Shown here piece by piece: positions 47,161 to 59,000 of a stretch of DNA of 64,000 bases. Each line of letters starts with the position of its first letter. The first letter of the stretch is position 1. This DNA is from Citrus sinensis (taxonomy: Eukaryota > Streptophyta > Magnoliopsida > Sapindales > Rutaceae), in the NCBI RefSeq assembly GCF_022201045.2, contig NC_068559.1, positions 25,737,501 through 25,801,500 of the forward strand. The letters are read 5' to 3'. Position numbers and translations under genes: made by a program. The notes beneath the pieces are model-generated. The model did not search any database and had not been told where the DNA came from. It saw only the letters and a program-made list of their open reading frames with translations.

Positions 47161-49085
47161 TTTTGTTACACCCCACCTAATACTTTGTAAGTTTGTACAA
47201 TATTCTCATTAATCCTAATCATAATCAATAATCATAATTGTTCTGCTTATACCTAATATGCTTATTATGATTAGGAACAACAAAGTTGTTCGTGTAATAG
47301 AATCTGTTCTTTTTCTAACTGCTCATTATTAAAAAATATATATATATAATATACTTCTTTTGGTAGAATTGGTTTATTTATTTTTTGTCACATTCAACTG
47401 TATGTGAATTAATTTGAGACAGACAATGCCATTTTCTTGGATTTAAAGTATGATTTTGTTTTAATTAAAAAAAAATATGAGTTGAATACATTTTCGTTTC
47501 CGTCTTGTTTGACTTGAATTCAAAAGGGCTAAGTTCATAAAACCGGTTGGTCTTGTACATTTATTATTCTCACCAACAAGCCATTCATTGAGATTCATGA
47601 GTCAATACATTATACATACATGAAAATTAAACTCCAATAATTATAAAAAAACAAAATTGATGCAATTAATAACCTTTTAAAACTTTCTTTATTCAATAAT
47701 TTGAACATTTTAAAAATCAAAGCAGGCAGTTTATAAAAGCTTGACTTTTTCATCAAACAAAAGATTTAGTTGGATTACCTAACAAAAAACAAATGATTTT
47801 TAGGTACCCGTTGAAGAGGACCTACTAATAAATAATGAGAATGAGCCTTGAGCCATGGCGTTCTTAATATGCCGTAAAAAAATTAACATATATTATATTA
47901 AACAAATGGAAAATAATTATTGTGTTCATTATGAAATGTGTTGTATGCGTAAACCCACTTAAAAAATCTCAAATACTTTGAGCTTAATAATCTTACAATC
48001 TCATCCGTATCTGCAAAATCACATTGTATCAAGTTTAAAATTCAATCATATATTACAAGTTAAAATATAATTTGACCCCATTTTTAGGGAATTTTTTTTT
48101 GTTTGAAAAAAATCTGTCACCATCATTAATGAGCCAATTGAAAGAATACGAAACCCATTATGCATTAATCCAAATCAAAGCATCAAACCCTGAGAAAGGC
48201 TCTTGATCAAGCAAAGTTCAAAGATTGTACTATTGTCCTACACGCATAAAATGAAAAACCCCAGATAAAAATTTTGAAAAACATTATCAGAAATAGCCAA
48301 AATTTTAGTAAAATTGCAAAAAAATGGTCAAATATAAACTTTTATTTGAGCCCCTAAGCCTGACAACAAATACCTTGTCCATGGCAGGTAAAATAAATAT
48401 CGTCTTACATTCGCTACAAAAAATAAGAAAAGTTCAAATTGAACTTTAAAGAAAAAATAACCGTAATTTTGGGCCATGTGCATAAATTTTTCAAAATTTC
48501 AAGATTGGTAGAATAAAGATTAGTGAATAAGTAATATATCATATATAAAAAAAACTAATACAATCCATCATGATGAAATTGATATATGTGTGTCATTTAT
48601 AATAATGATTAGAGAAGGTGTATAAAGAAAGAATTTAGCATTATTTAAATAAAAAGGGAAACGTAAAAGATGAGGATAAGCTCAAAATTTATAAATGAGG
48701 GCATCACAGACACGCAGAGAGCTTAGAAAAGAAACGTATATTTCTTGTACGTATTCTGTATTCATTCTCCTCAAGCCATAAAAGTGAAGCAAAGAAAAAA
48801 AAAAGGGGTAAAAGAAAAGGTCATTTTCATAGCCGCCCCCGCCCTCTAAAAATTCATCCATAAAAATTAATGATAAAAGCTAAGAGAATTATTAGAAAAG
48901 GAGAGAAAAGGAAACCTGTTTTCTCTTTCTTTTACTTTTTCTTTTTCCCCCTTTTTCTGTTGTGTTTTTGGTGGATTAAGTTCTAAGAAGTCAGAAGCCA
49001 AAACCAAACAGAACCCAGTTGCTGTTTTGTGATCAAGTTTATAAAGTTTGTTGCTTTTTTCGTGTTTTTCTTTGTGGGTTGAAGA
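47161..49085. other. Intergenic DNA between LRR kinase and RING gene 2
   Basis: It contains the kinase 3' UTR, a TA run near 47337-47352, and AT-rich sequence. The last 300 bases are the pyrimidine-rich leader and promoter of RING gene 2. No other gene is supportable. Confidence 0.5.
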
Positions 49086-50758
49086 ATGAAGAGAGTGAGG
49101 GATATGGAGGTGATGTACTATCAGTTGGCTAAGTCATCGTATCAGGACTCACTCAAAGTTTTGGAGGCTGATATACAGCATGCTAATGCTTTGTAAGTTT
49201 TTGTGTGTGTGTGTTGTTTTTTTTCCTTAAAAAGTTTGTGTTTTGAGTCTGATTTTGAAGCTTTCTTTTATGGCTAAAATAGGTAGTTTTTGTTTGTCCA
49301 TAAACTTGATCACTTTCATGATCATCATAATTAATGAGGAGGTAAAAAAGAATTTAGTGCCTAATATAGGTATTATGTTGGATTTTGATTTGTGCATGCA
49401 ATTAATGAGTTTTTGGAATTTATGTGAAGACATGCCAAATGGGAATTTGGCATATATGTCTAATTTGGGAGCTTTATTGGCTGTATATGAAAATAACTGC
49501 AACTTTCCTCTCTTTTTGTGTGGTTGATTCACAATTGATGAATTTGATATTTACAGTGTGATTCTATTTAGCTTGTCGAGCAAAAGTGAGTTTGCTTATT
49601 GTATTTGAGGAAGCAAAGTTGGTTTTTTCTTTTTCCCTTTGCTTATTTGGTACTTATCATTGCATTTGGATGATTTTGTTCAAATTGTAAAGGAAAATGT
49701 TGACATTGGTTTACTCAGCTGCATTTATTTTCTCTAACTACAAACCTGGGGCTGTAGGGCTGCTGCAATTCCAAGAGCGAAAGGTGGTGCACGTCTTCAA
49801 ATGAAATTGGTTTACGATCACTGGGCTCCCCTCTTTTGGTTTTTGCTACAATGGGTGAATTCTTCCTGCATGTGTGTGCTCCCTAGATATCTAAACTTCT
49901 TCCACATACTTGTATATAAGGTTGTTTTTTAGCATATTGATTTTTGAAAGTCAATCTAATGGAACACATTCTTGTTGCTTGAATAATTAGTGCAATTTTT
50001 AATTAATTGCTCACTTATTAACCCAGGTGTCTGCAGACGATCGACCAAGCCTAACTAGTCCTGGAAGAAAGGCAACAATTAGGGAATTTTATGGTATGTA
50101 ATTTACTCTACCTGTTGTTAATTTTGAATTTATTGTAAATCAGTTAATTGCCTTTGGTTCTGCTTTATGCAAATATTCTGACTTTGTTCATGAAAATCAA
50201 ACTTCAGGCGTTATATTGCCATCGCTTCAGCGACTTCATAGTAATTTGAGGGAATTGGATGATGCTAAGATAGAGAATCTTGAAATTGGGAGTTTTGATA
50301 GAATGAGAGGAGATAGCCAAGTTGGCAGTGCAGATTTGGAGAGAGAAGATGAATGTGGGATTTGCTTGGAGCCATGTACCAAAATGGTGTTGCCTAATTG
50401 CTGTCATGCAATGTGTATCAAATGCTACCGCAATTGGTATGTACAAACTTCTTAAAACCCCCTTCTCTCCCATGTTTTTGTCTTGAATACTTGATGTGAA
50501 AAGTATTAGTATTCGGTTCACTCATTATAATCCCTTCAAAATCACAGGAACACAAAGTCTGAATCCTGCCCTTTTTGTCGTGGTAGCATGAAGAGAGTTA
50601 ACTCAGAGGACTTGTGGGTGCTTACTTGTACTGATGATGTTATTGATCCAGAAACTGTTTCGAAGGAGGACTTGTTGCGTTTCTACCTCTATATCAACAG
50701 TCTGCCAAAAGATTACCCAGATGCCCTCTTCGTAGTATATTATGAATACCTAATCTGA
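49086..50758 (+). CDS. AIRP2-like RING-HC E3 ubiquitin ligase, gene 2
   Basis: Five exons (49086-49192, 49758-49920, 50027-50093, 50208-50436, 50548-50758) encode 258 residues. It shares with gene 1 the SYQDSLKVLEADIQHANAL block, an extended exon 2 ending YLNFFHILVYK, the RKATIREFYG junction, a complete C3HC4 RING (CGIC...C.H..C..C...CPFC) and the tail LLRFYLYINSLP. The RING contains PNCCHAMC, an extra Cys beside the zinc His. Exons 2 and 3 equal those of gene 1 in length (163 and 67 bases), and all phases match, so the two are paralogues. The expected role is ubiquitin transfer to unknown substrates, perhaps in abscisic-acid responses. Arabidopsis At1g24440 is the likely nearest relative, from memory. 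A premature GTGAAT donor at 49855 is rejected because it would drop the conserved ILVYK segment. Confidence 0.88.
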
Positions 50759-52151
50759 CTAGAAATAAGTGAGAAGATTGATGTACAGATAGAAAGGCCG
50801 ACCTTCAAACGTAAATAGAGTCTGGTAAATAAAATTCTCATTCTTACACCAAAATAATGAATTCCTTGTTATGCCTGTCTGAACATTAAGAGCATTGGGA
50901 TGATATCCTGATTAATGTCAAAATTGTGCTATCAAAAAATCAGTTTGTACAATTACATTTTCCTTGCAATCATGTTCAAGTTGCACAAATTACTTTGAAT
51001 TATTCTGATTTGTCTGTCATCTTCTATTGAATGGCTGAGTGACATTGATGAGATGAATGTGTGTGTGTATAGCTTCCCTTGGGTACTGGGCATTCCCTTC
51101 ACCAATTATCATTGTGGCTTTGCTGTTGAAGATTAAGTGTTTGTTGTTAGATTGTTGCTACCCTTGCTTTCATTTTTTGAGCAGCATATCGATTGTATTG
51201 AAGTTTAATACTTTGAATAATGCTGCTTGTTTCAGCAGCATGATATTCTGCTGCTGGCGCCACTATGATTGTGAGAACTTTGGCACTTTGCTAGTTTGAT
51301 TGCGACTCATTTGTAATATGGTTCGGGTGATTGTGAAAGCATTTCTTTGCCCTGCCTTTGAGGAGCAGAGGAGTAACTCATTTGGTTGAAGGGAACCTTT
51401 TATTTTTTTATTTTGCTCTCTTGATGCACAATCTCCTTGTTATTCTTAAAAATACGGATCTGCCAGCTAAGTGCGATATTTGACGATAAAATAAATAAGA
51501 ATCACTTGGAAGTATCAACTTAGGTTAAAAGGAAATTGGTTTTGTTAATGAATTGTGATAGTTATCGATCCAATATTAAAAAAATATATTCACAATGGTT
51601 GATTACCAATTTGCGTGCTCATGGATGAGTGGTCTGGCATCTCGTTTATCAAGCTTCGGGTGTCGTTATAATAACATAAGCTGCAAGTAAAACTTGGGAG
51701 AGAATTGACCCTGATTTTCGTGAAACAGTTTAACATGCTGGGTTTTGTGAGCATCTTTACTTCACCGTCTTCTGTTGATTTTAGTATTGTGGACAATTTT
51801 ATATTCTAGAAACAAAAATTTCATGATATTAGCTGAGATGGGGGTCAATTAATATCAAGCACAAAAGTCAGTTTCAATAGAATCTAAGAGAAAACAGAAT
51901 GATTAAACTTAAATGTGAAAAACATTGAATTGTAGGCAAAGGCACAGGCACTTGTTTTATCAGCTAGAAAACAATTGCGTTGTCTTTATTGCGAACATCA
52001 TAATAAAATCAACGTATGTTCTGTTCCTGAGATACCAACAAAAAGAATTCTGAGACAGAACTTAATTATCGCTTCATGAATGCCGCCATTCAGAGCGCAC
52101 TAAATGACCTAATACTACTCTTATGCCGCTTTTCTTCAGGGCATAGGTAGA
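50759..52151. other. Convergent 3' flank between RING gene 2 and the GDSL gene
   Basis: The region carries 3' UTR sequence on both sides. Short frames have no recognisable product. I see no mobile element. Confidence 0.5.
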
Positions 52152-54304
52152 TTACATGCCCCTTTTCTTCTTAACGAGCTCCTGGAATGATGGTTTGCAG
52201 TAGCCTTGGTTGAGGAAGAGATCAGCTATGTGTTTATACATGGCTTCTGTTAAATGAATTCCATCCCAATGCATGAGCCTACTGGGATCCGTGCAGGTGG
52301 ATGTGCCGATTGATCCGCATAAAGAATGCATGTTGAAGTTCAGAGGACCACCTGCTCCACAGCATGCCTTGAAGGGCTCATCAAATTCATAATCCTTGTA
52401 ATGTGTCAAGATTGTTTCAAATGCACGCCAGAAATCAGCATATGCAATGACACAATTGGGGTATTGTTTCTGCCATTCGAGTATCATCTTCTGGAGATTA
52501 TCATTATGAGATTGGACCAATGCATTGCACGTTGATGCACATCCCATTTGATCACGATCAAATGCTTTAGATAGGAACATCTCTAACGGACAGCATCCCA
52601 ATGGCGGTAGCCCTTGAACCACAATGTACTTTGCACCGTTGTCCAACAATGACTGTCATGCAAATATGGTATGAGATTAACAATGGTTCTTAACTGTTGG
52701 TAGGAAACCAAATATGGCCTAATGCATTCAAAATACTGAAAACCATCAAACGTATGACGAAAAATTACCTTAACAATCTTAGAAATTTGACCAAGAGTTA
52801 GTTTTGTAAGCAATTCGTGGGAAATTGAAGATCCAAATGTACGAGCATAGTCACTTCCCCCAATTTCACCAACCCAGAAGAGTGCATTTTCAATCTCGGC
52901 TTTGCATTCACTGTCACTCATTCCCTTGCATGCGACCTCCCTCATAAACCTGCGAAACCACTCTATTTGAACTTGGAAGTCCAATGGAATACCTTTCCAC
53001 ATCAGGAGATTGCCAATACTTTTAGCAAATAGATCATGGGAGAATGCTGTTGATCCAGCTACTGCAAAGTTTGCACCTGAAGAGAAGTTTGAGGAAGCTT
53101 GTTTATAAGGTGGCAAGTAAGGTATGGCCAGAGTCTCACAAAGAAAATCAACAACCAAGCGGCCATCACATTGCCTGTGGCCATACAAATTACGATGTCC
53201 AGGCAAACTTGAGATTAATGAACCAACAAAGGATTGAAGGCCACCCATCATGTAGGCATTCCCAGTGTCTGTGTATGAATCTCCAAAGGCAAATACCTTG
53301 GAGAAACAACCTTCATAGTCGTTGTTACTTGGTTTCGAAGGAGATGGATTTTCATTGCTTTCATTTGGAGGAAGAGGGGGTGACTGCTTGTTGTTCTCTG
53401 GAGTTAGAGGGAAAGGAGGAGACTCATTGCCGTCACTTGGACGCGGAGGAAGCTCATTATTATCACTTGGAGGCTGGGAAGGCTCAGTATTATCACTTGG
53501 AGGCTGAGGAGGTTCATTGCTGTCACTAGGTGGCTGTGAAGGCTCGTTGTTGTCGCTTGGTGGTTGGGGAAGTTGATTGTCACTTGGTGGTTGCGGAGGG
53601 TTATTACTGTCGCTTGGCGGTTGAGGAGGGTTATTACTGTCGCTTGGAGGCTGGGAAGGCTTATTGCTGTCACTTGGTGGCTGGGGAGGCTCATTATTAT
53701 CACTTGGAGGCTGAGGAGGTTCATTGCTGTCACTAGGTGGCTGTGAAGGCTCATTGTTGTCACTTGGTGGTTGGGGAAGTTTATTGCTGTCAATTGGTGG
53801 CTGCTGAGGTTTATTAATGTCGCTTGGAGGTTGGGGAGGCTTGTTGCTATCACTTGGTGGCTGGGGAGGCTTATTGTTGTCGTTTGGAGGCTGAGAAGGC
53901 TTATTATTGTCACTTGGTGGATGAGAAGGCTTATTGGTGTCACTTGGAGGTTGGGGAGGCTTACTGCTGTCATTTGGTGGCTGGGGAGGCTTATTGGTGT
54001 CACTTGGAGGTTGGGGAGGCTTATTGCCGTCATTTGGTGGCAGGGGAGGCTTACTGGTATCACTCGGAGGCTGGGGAGGTTTATTGATATCAGTTGGTGG
54101 CTGGGGAGGTTTATTGATGTCACTTGGAGGTGAGTTGTCATGATCAGACGGAGGGCATGGGCATGGACATGTACATTGGCGCTTGTTGTTATCATCAGTG
54201 GGGGGAGCAGGATCGGGCTGGCTCCCATCTTGAGCAGAGGAAAGAGGGAATGTTAAGAAGACGATTAAGAGTGTAATGTGGATGAACAGATGCTTTGAAC
54301 TCAT
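52152..54304 (-). CDS. Chimeric proline-rich/GDSL esterase-lipase
   Basis: Two exons (54304-52769 and 52652-52152, minus strand) encode 678 residues. Residues 1-24 are a signal peptide (LLIVFLTFPLSSA). About residues 40-330 are an extensin-like region of roughly two dozen ten-residue PPQPPSDSNK units. A full GDSL domain follows: block I FAFGDSYTDTGN with nucleophile Ser343, block II GANFAVAGSTA, block III GEIGGSDYA, and block V DGIHLTEA with Asp642 and His645. It resembles the At3g48460 type of secreted GDSL enzymes. The proline-rich fusion recalls the anther APG proteins. Block III normally has Asn (GxND); here codon 484 reads AGT, Ser, so the oxyanion hole may be weakened. The product should be exported to the cell wall; the substrate is unknown. 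Typical GDSL enzymes have 350-400 residues; the excess is the repeat region. Confidence 0.9.
53400..54130 (-). repeat. Coding minisatellite, 30-bp period, in the GDSL gene
   Basis: About two dozen tandem units of 30 bases encode PPQPPSDSNK-like decapeptides. One unit is one codon short (SDNQLPQPP). A higher-order copy is visible: the block from 53494 (CACTTGGAGGCTGAGGAGG...) recurs at 53701 with few changes, 207 bases apart, so seven units were duplicated together. Because the period is a multiple of three, other frames also stay open across it. Confidence 0.88.
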
Positions 54305-56082
54305 CTTTACGAGTGTACTTTTTTTTTTGTCCCCGGTTTCTGTTTGTGTTTGTGTTGTGTGGTGCGGTGTATCTAGAGATGAATTTATAGTCGGGAGGAA
54401 TTGTCACCAATGAAGCCCCTTCGTTGTAGGAAAGCATGGGTCCTTATTGCTTGATATTTCTTTGGTCTGAGAGTTTAGCACTTCGTTCCTTGACCATGCA
54501 ATTAACATTTGGTGAATAGTTGCTTGATTTTGGGCCATAGTACACGTTTACGTTTGGTATTATCTGTGATATGGTAAAGCTTCAAAATATTCCAAGTTTA
54601 TACTCGTTAATAATTTCTATTGCTTCGTTTATATAAAATGGTTAAATAGAACTTTGCTAATGTATTTCTACTTGGGTCATTTCTTCTCTTCTCCAAACCT
54701 TAAACTTGTGATTCTCAACTTATATTTATTTATTTAAAAAATTAGTATAATGATAGAGATTAAAATATTTTTTAAAATTTAAATGTGAGTTCCAATTGAT
54801 TTGATTGTAATTATCACATCAGCAACCAGCATATGCATTTAATTTCAATAAATATTAATCACAAAATCAATTCCAACAAAGATAGGGTCTCCCAAAAAAA
54901 AATTGATTATGTTTAAATTTGGCTGAAGTTTAAATACAAATGTTCAAATGATTTTTTTTTTTAATATCAGAATATAAGTGGGATATCATTTATTTTTATA
55001 AATAAGAAAATCTTAAATATGGTTATCTGACATTTATATTCTTATAAGCCAACATGAATAAAGAAATTATGTTTTTATTATTTAAAAAATAAATACATTT
55101 AATAGAGATATTTTAGGAATATTATTTTCCATTTAGACCTTTTTTTCATTCATATCAATGTTATAAAAGTTTACATTTTCTATTCATATATAAAAATTTG
55201 AAAATCATATATAAGTTAAAAAAGAGTAAATTTAAAAAAAACGTATGAAATTAATAAAATTTCAAACTCTAAATATACATGCCCTCAATATAAATGATGT
55301 ATACATAACACGTGACATAATTAATGTCTTATCCTCTAAAGCGACCACTAAGTTTTAGATATCATCTTACATTGTTTTAATAGCATAAAAAGGTTTATTT
55401 CATAAAATTAATTATTTAAAATACAAACTCAGTTGTATCTATGATTAACATTTTATTGACATTTAGCTTTAGATTGTATTAAAAATACATTAAATTAGTG
55501 ACGATCAATATTTTGAATTTAATGGTTAAGATTTTATAATTTCCAAACAAATTACGATTCATTTTGGACAATTAACAATATAAAAAGTAATAATAGCAGA
55601 TTTATATATATTTTTTGTCAACCATTTTGGGCAAGGAAATCTATGATATTTTGGAAGCTTCATCATCCATTTAACAGTATTGCAATTGCAAAGCGATACA
55701 ACACCGTTTCAGAATTTCGCTGGGGCTTTCCCGAACGAACACCAAACGACAGCGTTTCTGTTCTGTAAAGCTGCGAAACGCTTAGCCGTTTTTTCACCGT
55801 TGCTGGTCACTAATCACTGTAGTGTTGTAACGATTTGATTTGCCAGACACTGTCACAGAACCCTATGAAAGACTTAAACAATAAAAATTAGAAACTTAAA
55901 AAACTGGCGGAAACGTTAATCTGCTTCGCACCTCGCTGACAGATAACAGATCAGTCGCTAAAAAATCCCTAAAATTTTGTAGGTTTTGTTTTTTGGGGGC
56001 TGGAGGGCGGGTGTCGTATTGGACACATTAGTCAGATCTGATTTCTGTTGAAGAACGAGGAATTAGACTATGATAGATAGAA
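54305..56082. other. Divergent intergenic region between GDSL and TNO1-like genes
   Basis: This AT-rich stretch carries the two opposed promoters. No gene or clear mobile element is visible. A TATATATAT run is present near 55605. Confidence 0.5.
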
Positions 56083-59000
56083 ATGTCAGAGAATTACGAA
56101 TCAAACGGTCCAGATAATTCCGAATCGTCGGTTAATCGGGTAAGAATTGAATCAATCCGTTTTACTATTGATAAAGTCTACTAATTTGACCTTTTTTTTT
56201 GTTCAAGTTGATGTGTTTTGATGTGTTTTTGTTATGTGATTGAATGAATGTAGGAAGAGGGAGATGTGGTTGGTATGAATTCGGTTGAGAGTAAAGACGA
56301 TTTGTTTCTTGATGCATCAGACGATTTAGATGATGCCAGAAATGCTGATAATAGAGAGTCGGTTGCAAGTAACGAAGCTGAGCCATCCTATTCTGAGGAA
56401 AATATTGTTGTTAGTTTGAAAGAGAATCAGAATCAGAATCACCTTGTTGAAACTGACGTTGGCTCTGGAAGTAATCATGAGCTGGAACGTCTGCGAAATT
56501 TGTTGGAAAAGACAGTCCGTGAGAGAGATAGTATTGAGAAGGATTATAAGGTGTGGTTACTTATTTCTGTTAATATTGGTTGATTATTTTTCTGTTGATA
56601 AGATAACTGGTTTCTAGTGATGATTGAATTTGTGTTGTTATGTTTGCAGGAGGAAAGAGAGAATTTTGCAAGAGAACTAGCTAATCTTAGACATCAGCTT
56701 AAGGTTTTGACTAATAAAGATGGTGAATTGGCTGAGGGTTTTAGTGAGAAAGAGTTTGGGGAAAGTGATGGAAAGAGACAGGTGGGTGATGCCCCATTGC
56801 ATGAATTGCTGAGTGAATGCTCACAGTTTCTTAGAAGTGCTTTGGAAGAGCGTTCAAAGAATGAGAGTGCAATTAGGGAAATTAATGCCGTTCTATATAA
56901 GAAGGATCGAGAGATTGAGCATCTTAATGCAAAAGTTGCTGAAATTTTGGTATCGCATGATGTAGCTGCTGCTTATTTGAATTCAGCTGCAGGTATAACG
57001 TCTGAGGCTCAGATTGAAAAGGACCAGTATGTTGAGGTTGTTGCAGATAGGATGTTGTCTTATCTTGCAATGGTAGTTTATCAGGGGGAGTTGATGGATA
57101 GTTCGATTAGTGGGAAAATATCTCATGTTGAGCAAAGCACATATATGTTGATTGAAAAGTATAATCAGATGCTTTATGAAATTTATCAACTGGGCCAGTG
57201 TTTGTCGAAGCCTGACCCTGAACTTAGAGTGCAAGAGCAGTTTGAGACTGTCTTTGCTGCTGCCCGTGATGAGTTACTCAATCTCAAAAGAAGGGAAGAG
57301 GAATCGGTTGAAAATCTAAGCCATTTAGAAAATGAAAATAGAAAATTAGTTGAACAAGCTGAGAAAGAAAGGGAAATGGTTGAGGCAGTGAATGCAGAAC
57401 TTTCCAAAACGAAGACAGAACTTGAGCATGAGAAGATGAAGTGTACTGGTACCAAAGAAAAGCTTAGCTTAGCTGTGACAAAAGGGAAGGCATTGGTTCA
57501 GCAGCGGGACTCACTGAAGCAGTCTTTGGCTGATAAAACAATTGAGCTTGAGAAATGCCTAGCTGAATTGCAAGAAAAATCCAGTGCCCTACAGGCTGCT
57601 GAATTAAGCAAAGAAGAGTTCATCAAAACCGAAAATTTGGTTGCATCATTGCAAGAAACACTCCAGCAGAGTAATTTGATGCTTGAAAAATCTGAAGAAG
57701 TCCTCGCTCAGATTGATATACCTGAGGAACTTCAATCATTGGATATGGTGGAGAGAATCAAATGGCTTGTGAGTGAGAGACATGAACTGAAGGGAATTTC
57801 TCTGGACTTCTACAAATTGAAAGATGCTGTTTCTTTAATTGATGTGCCTGAAACCGGTTCATTTTCTGATCTGGAATCTCGCTTGGCATGGCTTAAGGAA
57901 TCATTTTATCAGGCCAAAGATGAAGCAAATGTTTTGCTAGATCAACTTAATAGAATGAAGGAAGCTGCACGTAATGAAATAGACCGCTTAAGCGCTTCAC
58001 TGTCTGCTGAATTACAAGAGAAAGATTATATTCAAAAGGAGTTGAATGACCTACTATGCAAATATGAAGAAATTGTTGAAAAGGCCAACAAAATCTCATT
58101 GGAGAAAGATCATATGGTGAGGGTTTTACTAAAGGAATCCGGAACATCAATGGAAGACCAAGATGTTGCCTCTCAGACTTCTTCTGATCCGACCGCAATA
58201 ATTTCTAAATGCATTGGGAAGATAAGAGAACAAACTTGTGCCTCTTCTGATACTTCTGGCGCTGATTCTGAAATGCTCCAAACAATGCAAAGTCTCTTGT
58301 ATGTTAGTTACCAGGAGTTGATTCTGTGCCAGCAAATACTTGAGGAAGATGCACTGGTCAGATTGCAGTTGAATGATCTATCAAATAAATTAAGAGTGGC
58401 ATCTGAAGAATTTGGTGCACTGAAGGAGGAAAAGGAATCCCAGCAGAAAGATCTTGAACGATCAGAGGAGAAATCTGCTTTGCTAAGGGAGAAGTTATCC
58501 ATGGCAGTTAAGAAAGGCAAGGGATTGTTTCAAGATCGAGAGAACTTGAAACTTCAACTAGATGAGAAGAACTCAGAGATTGAGAAATTGAAGCTCAATT
58601 TGCAGGAGCAAGAATCTACAATTTCTGAGTGCAGGGATCAGATCAATAGATTGTCAAATGATTTAGATTGCATCCGAAAGATGGAGGCTGATCTCATTGC
58701 TATGAAAGATGAGCGGAATCAGTTTGAGCACTTTTTGTTGGAGAGCAATAATATGCTTCAGAAAGTACTTGAAACTGTTGATCGCATCATTCTTCCTGTT
58801 AATTCAGTCTTCAAAGAGCCATTAGAAAAGGTCAATTGGATTGCAAGTTACATCAATGAATGCCATGATACCAAGACACAATTGGAGCAAGAGTTGGGAA
58901 ATGTAAAACAGGAAGCCAGTGCATTGGCTAGCGAGTTAGCAGAAACCCAATCAACTATGAAGTCACTGGAGGCTGCACTGTCAGTTGCGGAGGATAAGAT

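Noticed and set aside
49855-49860. GTGAAT as donor ending exon 2 of RING gene 2
   Set aside because: Using it removes the ILVYK segment conserved in gene 1. Reading on to GTTGTT at 49921 gives a 163-base exon identical in length to the paralogue.
53400-54130. Regular about 30-base repeats reminiscent of a CRISPR array
   Set aside because: Units are adjacent without unique spacers, lie in a plant coding region and encode proline-rich decapeptides.
53404-54228. Long open frames in other frames and on the opposite strand across the GDSL gene repeat
   Set aside because: They are produced by the 30-base in-frame minisatellite, which keeps several frames open; only the minus-strand frame with signal peptide and GDSL domain makes a sensible protein.
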